Shown one piece after another: positions 25,530 through 34,800 of a DNA stretch of 64,000 nt. The position numbers and the translations under genes were made by a program. Source of the DNA: CAZAPG01 sp964486935 (GTDB lineage Bacteria; Chloroflexota; Anaerolineae; 4572-78; J111); NCBI GenBank assembly GCA_964486935.1, contig CAZAPG010000005.1, positions 1 to 64,000 of the forward strand, given 5' to 3'. Numbering within the stretch: position 1 is the stretch's first letter; each line of letters begins with the position of its first letter. The notes beneath the pieces are model-generated. The model was given only the letters and a program-made list of their open reading frames with translations. It was not told the origin of the DNA and did not search any database.

Positions 25530-27959
25530 TCAGGGCCGCACCAGCCGGGCCTCAATCCAGGTGGCCCAATCCTGGCTCAGGCTGTTGCCGCCCCGCGCGC
25601 GCAATGTAAAGACGCCGTTTTGGCCGGGCGTCACTCCGGTGAGCGGCTGTACCACCGACACCGGGCTATCCTGATATTGCACCGTTTGCGAGAAAATAAC
25701 CTGCTCTGCGCCGCCAGCGGGGGTAAATGCTATTTCAAACGTTACGCCATCATCGGGCAGAATGGGCAGTTTGATAAAGCCCAGAGTGGCGACGATGGTA
25801 TCGGTGGGTTGCAGGGGGGCGTCTACCGGATAAACCCCTTCAATAAATCCTGTTTGCCGGTCGGGGTAGGTGAGCAGCACATTGCCGTTGCTGTTTTGGT
25901 TGCCGCGCAGCAAAGCCGGGCCAATAGCCACCACCCCCTGCCCCGGCGGTAGCTGGATATTTTCAGTTACTTCGGTTGCCTGCGGGGTATAGATTACGCC
26001 CCCTGCCGTCCAGGTGGCCTGGTCAAAATTTTCAATAAAGTTATACAGGGTAGAGACATCTGCCGGGTCAATTGCAGCCGGGGCCGAGGCTGTCACCTCA
26101 ATTTCCATGTACAGTTCCGGGCCAAAGGGTTCGCCGTTCAAATCAAACAGTTGCCAGGTGGTGCGATAGCTGCCCGAGGCCGGCGGCGCAATCATGGGTA
26201 CGCGCACTTCGCCCTCGCTGTTGGGGGAAACCACCTCTACCAGCGGCACTACGTTATCGGCCCCGGTCATCTCGCCCTCGATGTGTCGCGCAGTGTAGCC
26301 CGGCCCCCAGGGGCAGGTGCCGGCGTTCTGCACCAGCCAGACTTTCTCAAAGCTGGCCGCCGGGGCCAGTTGCGTGCCATCGGGAATGGTGACATCGCGC
26401 CGAAAGCGCCCTTTGTTTTCACAATCGGCGGGTACGGTAATGGTGGGCAACGGCGTGGGGCTGGGCGTGGCTGTAGCCGCCGGGGTGGGGGTTGCCGCAG
26501 GCAGGGTGTCCTGCTCGCTGGAGGAGGCTGCGGGCGTGTTGACCGGGCTGTTAAAAACCGGGCTGTCAAAGGTGGTATCGGGCACCGGCGAGTTGTTTTC
26601 CGCGACCAGCGTCGCTGCTGGCGGGGCGGTGGGTTCCGGTTGACCGGCACTGTCGGCCGCTTCGGTGGGCGGCAGGTCTACCATTTCCGGCTCGGCATTG
26701 CCCTCTGCCACAAACTCAACCCGATTGAGAAAGGGCACGGCAGCCAGAATATTGGGCGGAATCAGGGAACTGCCGGCAAATAACAAGATGGCGCAAATGA
26801 CCAGCGCCAGCCCTGCGGCCATCAAGCAACCCTTCCAGGGAAGCGCGGGGCGCTCCAGGGCAAAATCCGGCAGCCTGTCGGTTGATGGCGGCCTTGTTTG
26901 GGGCGTGGGAATTAGCCTGGCCGTGGGCGATGAGGCCGCCGCCGGTGTGGCCGACGGCCTGGTTGGGGCTGTGGCCGGTTTGGGGGCGGTGTCCCAATCG
27001 CGCCAGTTGGGCGCAGCGGGCAAAGGCGCGGGCGTGGGCGGGCGCAGCGCCACCGGGCTGGATAGCACGCGGGTGGTGCTGATGGCCACGTCATCTCGAT
27101 TGCCGCGTTCGGCGGCCAGAGCCAGCAGCCGCCGAATGGCCTCGTCCGGGGGGTGGCGGCTGAGGGCGCGGGCTATTTCGGTATCAGTCAGATAGTCGGC
27201 CAACCCGCCGCTGCACAAAATAACCGTATCGCCGGGAAAGAGTCGCCGCGATAAAAAATCAATTTTGACTTCTTGTTGCAGGCCCAAACTTTGCGGCAAC
27301 CGCTGCTGCAAGGAGTCGGGAGGTGGGGTGACTGCCGCTTCCGGGCGCTTTTCTGCTCCGGCAGGTTTTGCCTGCTCGGCAGCGGGCGCGGTCTCTTTTG
27401 GGGGCGGCTGTTCAACAGGAGGAAAGGGGGATGCGGCCGGTTGTGGTATGGGGGGCGATAAAGCTGCGCTCTTTTTTGACTCCTCAGCCGGGGCGTCCGT
27501 TTGAGTGAGCGGTTCAATATCCTGGTCCCAGGCCACATATACGCGGCTATCGCCCACATTGGCTACCAGCAGCTTGTTGTTTTGCACCAGCGCCGCAATG
27601 AGCGTGGCGGCCATTGGCCGCCGTTGGGGGTGCTGGCAGTTGCGCTCAAAAATGTCGGCGTTGGCCTGTTGGATGGCCTGCTGCAACCGGGTTTTGGGGT
27701 CGGCGGTATCGGCGGCGTAGTAGTGATGCAGAATTTTTTTAACGGCGTACTGGCTGGCCAGGTGTCCGGCGGCGGCCCCGCCCGCGCCATCGGCCAGCAG
27801 ATACAGGCGTCCGTGCCGGGCCAAATCGACAAGTTTGTGCGGCTCAAAATAGGCCAGGCTCACCTGCGGCGACTCGGCCTGGGGCGGCTGGCTAAGTTGG
27901 GCTGCCTCTACGGCCCGTTCATCTGATATTGGCTTGGGGTCACGATTGGAAAAATCCAC
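25530..27959 (-). CDS. Transmembrane PP2C-type protein phosphatase with NBR1-like Ig domain
   Basis: This protein probably removes phosphate from Ser/Thr-phosphorylated proteins and has an outside sensor. Residues 35-300 are a PP2C (PPM) domain with LLADGAGG (Asp57), VANVGDSRVYV (Asp137), CSGGLADYL (Asp254) and GNRDDVA (Asp289/Asp290). A Pro/Ala-rich stretch of about 65 residues (157-222) is inserted in it. The usual N-terminal 'NQD' metal motif is not recognisable. A membrane helix follows at 378-400, then a Thr/Pro-rich stalk. An NBR1-type Ig domain is at 512-623 (DVTIPDGT, WLVQNAGTCPWG, GSYRTTWQLFD), followed by a last beta domain. The start is a GTG whose first base is 9 nt past a TATAAT box. 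It is 1.9 kb from the FHA/kinase genes of the same island. Confidence 0.85.
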   Translation of the reverse strand: MDFSNRDPKPISDERAVEAAQLSQPPQAESPQVSLAYFEPHKLVDLARHGRLYLLADGAGGAAAGHLASQYAVKKILHHYYAADTADPKTRLQQAIQQANADIFERNCQHPQRRPMAATLIAALVQNNKLLVANVGDSRVYVAWDQDIEPLTQTDAPAEESKKSAALSPPIPQPAASPFPPVEQPPPKETAPAAEQAKPAGAEKRPEAAVTPPPDSLQQRLPQSLGLQQEVKIDFLSRRLFPGDTVILCSGGLADYLTDTEIARALSRHPPDEAIRRLLALAAERGNRDDVAISTTRVLSSPVALRPPTPAPLPAAPNWRDWDTAPKPATAPTRPSATPAAASSPTARLIPTPQTRPPSTDRLPDFALERPALPWKGCLMAAGLALVICAILLFAGSSLIPPNILAAVPFLNRVEFVAEGNAEPEMVDLPPTEAADSAGQPEPTAPPAATLVAENNSPVPDTTFDSPVFNSPVNTPAASSSEQDTLPAATPTPAATATPSPTPLPTITVPADCENKGRFRRDVTIPDGTQLAPAASFEKVWLVQNAGTCPWGPGYTARHIEGEMTGADNVVPLVEVVSPNSEGEVRVPMIAPPASGSYRTTWQLFDLNGEPFGPELYMEIEVTASAPAAIDPADVSTLYNFIENFDQATWTAGGVIYTPQATEVTENIQLPPGQGVVAIGPALLRGNQNSNGNVLLTYPDRQTGFIEGVYPVDAPLQPTDTIVATLGFIKLPILPDDGVTFEIAFTPAGGAEQVIFSQTVQYQDSPVSVVQPLTGVTPGQNGVFTLRARGGNSLSQDWATWIEARLVRP

Positions 27960-27967
27960 AAGGCAGA

Positions 27968-27976
27968 ATTATAGCA
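27968..27976 (-). promoter_or_regulatory. Extended -10 promoter abutting the PP2C start codon
   Basis: The minus strand reads TGC-TATAAT, then 8 nt, then the GTG start. The -35 region is poor (TTATGA at 17 nt). The resulting mRNA would have a leader of 0-2 nt, and no ribosome-binding site is present. Confidence 0.6.
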
Positions 27977-28007
27977 CTAACTTGCCGATTTCATAATTTG
28001 GGCGCAA

Positions 28008-29753
28008 TTACTCAAGCCGGCGATATTCCCCGGCCTCGCCGGTGGAAAGCTTAAAGCTCATGCCGACCTGCCCGGCCTGGTCAACAGTAAAGTTGAGCGG
28101 GGTGGTTATGCCAAACCCATTGCTGACAATTGTCTCGCCGTTACCGGCCCACAGCAATTGCCAGCGGTACGGCCCGCGAATGGCCCACAGCGTGCCGTTA
28201 CTGTGCTGCTCTACCCGCCAGCCGGCTTCGTATTGGCCCAAATAGGGGGCGACTTCTTGGGGCGGGGGCGTGGCGGTGAGCGGCGCGGTGATGCCCGGCA
28301 GGGCGTTGATAAAGGCGTCCCACTGGGCTTTAAATTGCGCCCCGGCCTCAACATCCAGCCCGTAGAGCGCCTCGACCAGCCGGTAACGGGCGCTGTTGCT
28401 AAAGCCGTACGAGATGGTACGGTTGGTTAGCAGCGCCAGCCCCACATTGGCCTCTGGCACAAATACCAGCAGCGATTTGAAGCCCAGCACGTCGCCATCG
28501 TGCCAGACCATTTTGACGCCGTTGTAATCTTCTATAAACCAGCCCAGGCCGTAGCCGGTATCGGGGTAGGCTTCAATTTGAGGCTGCCAGGTATGGGTCA
28601 GGTTTTCGGCAGAAACAACCCGCCGGCCGGTGGGCGCAACACCCCGGTTGAGCTGGGTTATTAAAAAGCGGGCCATATCGAGCGCGTTGGCGTAAACGCC
28701 TCCGGCGGGGGTAACGCCGGTATCGGTGTGAAAGTAGGTGGGCGTTGTTTGGGCAAAGAGGGTGAAATCATGCGGGGTGGCGTGGTTGGGGTTGGCCTGA
28801 ACCGCCTCAACCGAAAGGGTTGCGCTGCGCATACCAACCGGCTCAAACAGGCGCGTTTGCAGCAGGCCAGCGTAAGCCTGGTCCAGGTGGCCGTAGCTTC
28901 CGCCGGCGGCCAGGGCGGCCACGTACCCGCCCGTGGCCACCATTTGATTGTTGTATTGAAATTGCTGCCCCGGCGGCGCGTTGAGCGGCAGTTGGGCCAG
29001 CGATTCCATAATCTGTTCGGCGGTCAGGCCGGCGCCGCTCCAGCGCAGGTCGGCGCGGGGTACGCCGCTGCTCATGTTCAGCATGTCTGACAGCCTGATT
29101 TGGGGCGTTATGGCCGGGTTTGACATGCTGAAATTGGGCCACAGCTCAACAACGGGCTGGTTCCAGTGCAGCGCGCCGTCGTCTACCAGGGTGGCAATAA
29201 GCGCAGCGTTCATAGCCTTGGTGGTTGAGCCGATGGCAAACAGGGTTTCTGGCGTTACCGGTTCATTTTGCCCCAGTTCTCGCCGGCCAAAGCCCTGAGT
29301 CAGCACAATCTGGTTGCCCCGCACCACGGCCAGGGCTACGCCGGGGATGCCAAAATGCTGGCGCGACTGGTCGATATAGCGGGCAAAATTGGCCAGCCAG
29401 GCCGCCCCCAGAGGGGTGAGTTGGGGCGGGGCCGGCCAATTGGGGCCGGAGTACCGGGCCAGCAATTCATCAACCTGGGCCGGTTGGGGTAGCCACAACC
29501 GCTGGCCGGGGCGGATAAAGTAGGGGCTGTCGATGGGGGTGAATCGGTTATCGGTTTGGGCCTGCTGATTGGTAGCCAGCCAGATGGCCGGCCAGGCCAG
29601 CGCGTCATCATAATATTTTTGGGCCAGGCGAGCGGGCATGTCATCGAGCTGCGCGGTGTAGGGTTGGGGATAGTTTTGAATTTGATGGGCCGGCGTGTTA
29701 TAGTTAGCCAGGGTTAGCAACGCCAGCAGCAGAAGCATAACTTTTGGAGCCAT
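28008..29753 (-). CDS. Exported serine hydrolase (class C beta-lactamase fold) with N-terminal LysM-like segment
   Basis: This 581-residue exported protein is probably a peptidase or esterase. A signal sequence covers residues 1-20. Residues 48-90 (DALAWPAIWLATN ... YFIRPGQRLWLP) match the second half of a LysM peptidoglycan-binding domain. The serine beta-lactamase/DD-peptidase domain follows, with SxxK in GSTTK (Ser176, Lys179), the YxN motif YNN (267-269) and the HxG-type motif HDGDVLG. The C-terminal 110 residues form a beta-barrel-like domain with GQYEAGWRVEQ. This build is typical of 'EstB/Pbp-like' proteins rather than of true resistance enzymes. GGAGG lies 10 nt before the ATG. It points away from the FHA regulator, and a palindromic element lies between them. 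Confidence 0.85.
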   Translation of the reverse strand: MAPKVMLLLLALLTLANYNTPAHQIQNYPQPYTAQLDDMPARLAQKYYDDALAWPAIWLATNQQAQTDNRFTPIDSPYFIRPGQRLWLPQPAQVDELLARYSGPNWPAPPQLTPLGAAWLANFARYIDQSRQHFGIPGVALAVVRGNQIVLTQGFGRRELGQNEPVTPETLFAIGSTTKAMNAALIATLVDDGALHWNQPVVELWPNFSMSNPAITPQIRLSDMLNMSSGVPRADLRWSGAGLTAEQIMESLAQLPLNAPPGQQFQYNNQMVATGGYVAALAAGGSYGHLDQAYAGLLQTRLFEPVGMRSATLSVEAVQANPNHATPHDFTLFAQTTPTYFHTDTGVTPAGGVYANALDMARFLITQLNRGVAPTGRRVVSAENLTHTWQPQIEAYPDTGYGLGWFIEDYNGVKMVWHDGDVLGFKSLLVFVPEANVGLALLTNRTISYGFSNSARYRLVEALYGLDVEAGAQFKAQWDAFINALPGITAPLTATPPPQEVAPYLGQYEAGWRVEQHSNGTLWAIRGPYRWQLLWAGNGETIVSNGFGITTPLNFTVDQAGQVGMSFKLSTGEAGEYRRLE

Positions 29754-29776
29754 AATCAGCGCGCCTCCGTGCGCTT

Positions 29777-29857
29777 AGTATCTTCTCAAAAAGTAGGGGT
29801 GTTTGTGGGACAAACTTAAGTTTGTCCTACTTTACCCCGAATTATTGAGAAGTTACT
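29777..29857. repeat. 81-bp imperfect palindrome between divergent genes
   Basis: The centre is a perfect 20-bp palindrome (GGACAAACTTAAGTTTGTCC). The ends AGTATCTTCTCAA and TTGAGAAGTTACT pair with one mismatch, and the intermediate stretch pairs in part. The element could be a MITE or a regulatory hairpin. It contains no reading frame. Confidence 0.7.
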
Positions 29858-29876
29858 GTGCTTATGTTATTAAAGT

Positions 29877-29906
29877 TTTACTATTTCTGTAAAAATATTG
29901 TATACT
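29877..29906 (+). promoter_or_regulatory. Promoter of the FHA-winged-helix gene
   Basis: TTTACT, 18 nt, TATACT. The -10 ends 35 nt before the ATG. The surrounding DNA is AT-rich. Confidence 0.6.
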
Positions 29907-29941
29907 GATACCAATTTGCCTTTGGACTTTTTGAATACACA

Positions 29942-30649
29942 ATGCCTACAAAATTATACTTGAATTTTCCTAAAACCAACTTGCGACGCGAGGTGCTGCC
30001 GGAGAAAGAAACCACCGTTGGCAGAATTTCAACCTGTGATATTGACCTGACCCGTTATATGACGGGCAATCTAAAAACGGTTTCTCGACAGCATTTTAAG
30101 GTTGTTTACGCCAAAGGCGAAGGCTTTATTGTAGTTGACATGAGCCACAACGGTACGCAGGTAAATGATATTTACTTAACGCGGGGCGAGCCGCGTATTT
30201 TGCGTAATGGCGACGTGTTGAAGCTGGCTAACGATGATGACCTGGTTATTAAAATCAGCATTGAGGATGACCCGGATATTACCGAAACCATTGATGACCC
30301 GACCACCTATTTTGCGCCGGCAGAGGCGGGGCAAAAATCGGGCTTGTATTTTAATGCGGCGGCGGCGCAATTTGTGGTAGATGGCAAAGCCATTCCGCAT
30401 GAGCATTTGACCAGGCTTGAGGTGTCGCTGTTAAAATATTTGTGCGACAATATGGAACGTTTATGCACCTTTGATGATATTGCCGCCCAGGTGTGGGACG
30501 ACCCCGCCTGGGCGCCGGGTAACAACACCATCTCCCGGGCTGTGACTAATTTACGCAAAAAGTTAGATCAAATCTCGGCAGATGCGGGCGAATACGTTCA
30601 AAATATCAGGGGGCAGGGGTATAAACTAAGCCAGGACAAAACCCAGTAA
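29942..30649 (+). CDS. FHA domain-winged-helix transcriptional regulator
   Basis: This 235-residue protein joins a phosphothreonine-binding FHA domain (about 5-105; TTVGRISTCDIDL, TVSRQHFKVV, DMSHNGTQVND) to an OmpR/PhoB-type winged-helix DNA-binding domain (about 150-230; HEHLTRLEVSLLKYL, TISRAVTNLRKKLDQ, VQNIRGQGYKL). It has no receiver domain. Known relatives such as EmbR carry the domains in a different order, and their DNA binding is changed by Ser/Thr kinase signals. By analogy, this protein could sense phosphorylation by the kinase at 35619 or dephosphorylation by the PP2C at 25530. No strong ribosome-binding site is seen. It has its own promoter and terminator, so it is a single-gene unit. 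Confidence 0.87.
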   Translation: MPTKLYLNFPKTNLRREVLPEKETTVGRISTCDIDLTRYMTGNLKTVSRQHFKVVYAKGEGFIVVDMSHNGTQVNDIYLTRGEPRILRNGDVLKLANDDDLVIKISIEDDPDITETIDDPTTYFAPAEAGQKSGLYFNAAAAQFVVDGKAIPHEHLTRLEVSLLKYLCDNMERLCTFDDIAAQVWDDPAWAPGNNTISRAVTNLRKKLDQISADAGEYVQNIRGQGYKLSQDKTQ

Positions 30650-30671
30650 GCCCTTGAGTACCGGTTTTAAG

Positions 30672-30706
30672 AAAAGGCGCTGCCATTCATAGCAGCGCCT
30701 TTTTTG
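30672..30706 (+). terminator. Terminator of the FHA-winged-helix gene
   Basis: The stem AAAAGGCGCTGC / GCAGCGCCTTTT has an 8-nt loop and continues into a T tract. It lies 22 nt after the stop. Confidence 0.92.
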
Positions 30707-30722
30707 GTTTAAAACCCAAAAC

Positions 30723-30758
30723 TTCATTTAATCTTCATCAATTCATCCATATTTCATC
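30723..30758 (+). promoter_or_regulatory. TTCAT direct repeats, possible winged-helix regulator site
   Basis: TTCAT occurs four times, starting at 30723, 30734, 30742 and 30753, which gives two pairs with 11-nt spacing. Repeats spaced by one helical turn are typical of sites for OmpR/PhoB-family dimers. They precede the operon starting at 30825 and would overlap its -35 region. The FHA-winged-helix protein encoded just upstream is a natural candidate; this is inference. Confidence 0.4.
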
Positions 30759-30824
30759 ATTTTCCTTTGGTAGGCTGTTAAGTAAGAGGAACGCCTTCAA
30801 ACACAAAACGTAGGAGAACAAAAA

Positions 30825-31046
30825 ATGAGCAAGCTTACCATATCAACCGAGTACCAGAAATGGATATTGACCAATTGCCCCAGCACCGGCGATGAAGTAG
30901 TAGGGAGCGGCTGGAACCAGCAATTTTCTACGCCTGGCGGCCAGGCCACCTGGTGGCAGTGCCCTTCGTGTGGAGGGTGGCACATTACCAACCTGAGCAA
31001 TGCCAAAAATGTTCAATGCCCCTCGCAAGGCATGTCGCCACATTAA
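30825..31046 (+). CDS. Small cysteine-containing protein (CPSC motif), unknown function
   Basis: This 73-residue soluble protein is not recognised. Its four cysteines (18, 46, 49, 65) all lie in CPS contexts: CPST, CPSC and CPSQ. With WWQCPSCGGWH in the middle, this suggests a small zinc ribbon or knuckle. AGGAG lies 8 nt before the ATG, a good ribosome-binding site. It is the first gene of a probable operon with the CheY-like receiver (21 nt downstream), the FHA protein and the hybrid kinase, and may be an adaptor or regulatory subunit of that pathway. It could also be an unrelated stress peptide. Confidence 0.72.
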   Translation: MSKLTISTEYQKWILTNCPSTGDEVVGSGWNQQFSTPGGQATWWQCPSCGGWHITNLSNAKNVQCPSQGMSPH

Positions 31047-31067
31047 TCAACCGAACAGGATAGCCCT

Positions 31068-31448
31068 ATGTCTGAAACAAAGGAACCCTTTGCCAACAAA
31101 AAAATTCTGTACATTGATGACGACCCGGTGCATAGCAGTCTGATGAAACGAGTATTAGAGGCCAATGGTTACAGCGTGTTGCTGGCGCCAAACGGGGCTA
31201 TGGGCCTGGCTCAAGCCCACCGCGAGCAGCCCGGTTTAATTCTGCTAGATATTCACCTGCCCGGGCTAAACGGCTACGAGGTAGCCCGCCGCCTGCGCGA
31301 AATGGAGCATACCCGGCATATCCCTATTTTGGCCATTAGCACTAACGGCAACACAGAAAATAAACAGCTAGGGCATGAAGTTGATGATTATATTATTAAG
31401 CCTATTGATATTGATCTTATCTCCAGGCAAATTGCCGCATATTTATAA
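31068..31448 (+). CDS. Single-domain response regulator (CheY-like receiver)
   Basis: This 126-residue receiver has no output domain. The acidic pocket is IDDDP (17-19), the phosphoacceptor is Asp61 in LLDIHLPGLNGYEV, the switch Ser/Thr lies in AISTNGN and the conserved Lys is Lys111 in IIKPID. Such proteins act through protein contacts or pass phosphate between kinases. It lies between the CPSC protein and an FHA protein and upstream of a hybrid kinase that has its own receiver. It may therefore be an additional phosphate acceptor of that kinase. CAGGA lies 7 nt before the ATG. Confidence 0.92.
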   Translation: MSETKEPFANKKILYIDDDPVHSSLMKRVLEANGYSVLLAPNGAMGLAQAHREQPGLILLDIHLPGLNGYEVARRLREMEHTRHIPILAISTNGNTENKQLGHEVDDYIIKPIDIDLISRQIAAYL

Positions 31449-31488
31449 ACAAGATACCCATTAGGCATGTAATCAGGAGGATACAGAC

Positions 31489-31818
31489 ATGTCAGGAGTC
31501 GCCAGAAATTTAGGGTTGCGCCTGGTTTGGGATAACCCCATAACCGGCGAATATCACGAGTGCGTTGTTGACTCGCTGCCCGTGACAATTGGCAGGGCGC
31601 CCAGTTTAAATGCCATTGTGCTAAATAATAAAATGGTCTCCCGCCAGCACGCCAGGCTCGAAGACACAAACGGCAAAATTGTGCTCATCGACCAGAACAG
31701 TACCAACGGCACCTTTGTGCAGGGGCAACGGATTAAAAGCGCAACGCTGCAAAACAATGTTTGTTTTCAAATTGGCCCTTTTAAGTTTATAGGCTCATCG
31801 CTTGAGCAAACTCAATAA
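31489..31818 (+). CDS. FHA domain protein
   Basis: This 109-residue protein is essentially one FHA domain, which binds phosphothreonine peptides. The key residues are all present: TIGRAPS (Arg in the phosphate pocket), VSRQHARLE (Ser/Arg/His) and NSTNGTFV (Asn). There is no second domain and no membrane helix. AGGAGG lies 8 nt before the ATG. Placed between a receiver and a hybrid histidine kinase, it could bring a Thr-phosphorylated partner to the two-component proteins. The likely source of phosphothreonine is the kinase gene 3.8 kb downstream. Confidence 0.92.
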   Translation: MSGVARNLGLRLVWDNPITGEYHECVVDSLPVTIGRAPSLNAIVLNNKMVSRQHARLEDTNGKIVLIDQNSTNGTFVQGQRIKSATLQNNVCFQIGPFKFIGSSLEQTQ

Positions 31819-31838
31819 AAAATTTAAGGGATGCGGAG

Positions 31839-34800
31839 ATGGTAAATATAAAATCAGAAAAGGATAGTTCTGCCAATGAATTGACGCTAAGGCAACAGAT
31901 TTCGCAATTGGAAAGCCGACTTAAACAACTAGAAGCCGAACGCGACCAACTGCTAACCGCCGAACGCGAACAGCGCGCTTTAGCCGACGCCTTGTGCCAG
32001 ACCGGGGCAGTGTTAACCGGCAACTTTAATAACAGCCAGGTGCTCGACAGCATTTTAGAACAGATTAGCCGGGTAGTACCCCACGATGCCGCTTCTATTC
32101 TGATGGCCAAGGGGAACATCGCTTATATCGTCCGGCGGCGAAGCTGCTGTAAAACAACCTGTATTAGAACATCAACCATTTTTGATATCGACAGAATTGC
32201 CGTTCTAAACCAGGTGCAAAAAAGTCAGCAGCCCATAGCTGTAGGCAATGCCGGCCCAGCCGATGCCTGGATTGCTAAATTTGGCAGGGATTGGGTTAAA
32301 TCATACGCTATTGCGCCCATCATCAGCAAAGGCCGCTTTATTGGCTTTTTGAGCGTTGAGAGTGAAACGCCCAACTTTTTTGACCAAACCGAAGCCAAAT
32401 ATCTAAAAGCTTTTGCCGACCAGTCTGCCCTGGCGTTGGAGAACGCCTGGCTGTACGAGCAGGCCAGGCATGAAATTGTCAAACACCTGCGCGCCCTTAA
32501 AAAAGAGCGCAACTTTGTGTCGGCGGTGCTCAACACGGTTTCTGCTCTGGTAGTTGTGTTCGACTCCAAAGGCCGCATTGTGCGCTACAACCGGGCCTGC
32601 CAGCAAACCATCGGCTACACCCTGGCCGAGGTAAAAGGCAGATACATTTGGGACCTGTTTTTAACGCCCCAAGATGTAGCGCCGGTAAAGGCAAATTTTC
32701 AGCAATTACAGGCCGGCCAGTTTCCTATTAACCACACCAACTACTGGCGAACTCGCAGCGGCAGCCGGCGGCTCATTGCCTGGACAGATACCGTGCTGCT
32801 CAATAATAACGGCAAAGTTGAATATATCATCAGCACCGGCCTGGATATTACCGAACAGCAACAAACCGAAAAGGCGCTCAAAGAAAACGAAAAAAATTAC
32901 AGATCGCTTACCAACCAACTGCCCATTGGCGTTTACCGCATCACCCCCGCTGGTAAATTGTTACAAGCTAACCCGGCCCTGGCCCACATTCTGGGCTATG
33001 AACAGGTTGACCACATGCTTCAGGCCTTGCCGGGCAGCATCTGCCATAATCCATTTAACCTGCACAAATTGCTGCCCAGAAACGGCACCGACATTATAGA
33101 AAACGAATTTCAATGTCGAACCAAAACCGGAAAACAAATTTGGGTTAGAAACACCGGGCGGGTTATTTACAACGGCAACGGCCAGATAGATTACATTGGC
33201 GGCACCCTGGAAGATATTACCCAACGCAAATTGGCCGAAGAAGCCCAGCGCCAGAGCGAGGAGCGTTTCAAACATCTCATCTCGTCAATTAGCGACCATA
33301 TTTACGTAACCGAAACCACTGATAACGGCATCCCCAAAACCATTTACCTTTCTCCCCATGTTGAAGCCCTGACCGGCTACCCCTGGGAAAAATTTAAAGA
33401 CGACTGGCGCTTTTGGCTCTCGGTAGTAATTCACCCCGATGACAGAGTGATAGCCGGAACCCAAATGGCCAGAGCCTTTATGGGTAGCCAGAGCGAGGTT
33501 GAATACCGGCTCATTCGGGCCGATGGAGAAATTGTTTGGGTGCGCGATAGCGTGCGGGTAGAAAGCCGCAGCAACTCAAAAATTATTTACGGCGTGGTGA
33601 GCGATATTACCGAACGTAAGCGGGCCGAAGAAGCCCTGGCCGCAGAACAGAAGCGGCTGGCCGTAACCCTCAGAAGCATCAACGACGGCGTAATTGCCGT
33701 AGATGCCCAGGGCCGTATTGTGCTGGCCAACCCTGTAGCCAGAACTTACCTGGCCGAACTAACCAGCGCCGATTTTGGCGACATTTTAACCCATTTGGGC
33801 AATTGCCCCCTGGCCGATATTTTGTCCCGCCCAAGCGAGTCAGAAAACTACCGCGAAATTATTCTTGAAGGCCCGCCGCGCCAGATATTTGAAGTGGCGG
33901 CTCAACCCATGGATGCGGGCCGGCAGACCAACGGCTGGGTATTGATTATCAGAGACGTAACCGACAAGCGAGCCTTTCAAGAGCGGGTTCAGCAGCAAGA
34001 GCGCCTGGCGGCGGTGGGCCAACTGGCCGCCGGCATTGCCCACGATTTTAACAATATTTTGACCTGCATTATTGGGCTGGCCGAACTCACCGCCGATGCG
34101 CCTGACGTGTCGGCCAAAATTAGCCGGGATATGGGGCGCATTGCCGAGCAGGGCCGGCGAGCCGCCCACCTGACGCGCCAAATTTTAGATTTTGGCCGCC
34201 AATCTATCACCGAAAAGCGACCCCTTAAATTGGATACTTTCCTTAAGGAAATTGTCAAACTATTAAAGCGCACCATTTCCGAGGAAGTTCAAATTAAGTT
34301 GCATATTAACCCCGATGAATATATTCTCAACGCCGACCCCACCCAGATTCAGCAGGTTATTACAAATTTGGCTCTCAACGCCAAAGATGCTATGCCAGGC
34401 GGCGGCACGCTTCGGTTTAAATTATCTCGCCTGGTGGTAAGGGCCGACCAGGCAACCCCCTATCCAGATATGTCTCCCGGCGAGTGGCTGAGTTTGACGG
34501 TTTCAGATACGGGCGAAGGCATTGCGCCGGAGAATCTATCTCACATTTTTGAGCCGTTTTTTACCACTAAAACTCTTGGCCGGGGAACCGGCCTGGGGCT
34601 GGCCCAGGTATACGGCATAATTAAACAGCACGAGGGGCATATTGATGTGGAAAGTCAGCTAAACCAGGGCACTACCTTTACCCTGTATCTGCCGGCCTTG
34701 CCGGCATCAAAAAACAGCTTGCCGCAAAAAGCAACCCAGGCCAAAATTCCGCTGGGGCACGGCGAGGTAATTTTACTGGTTGAAGATAATGCCACCGTTT

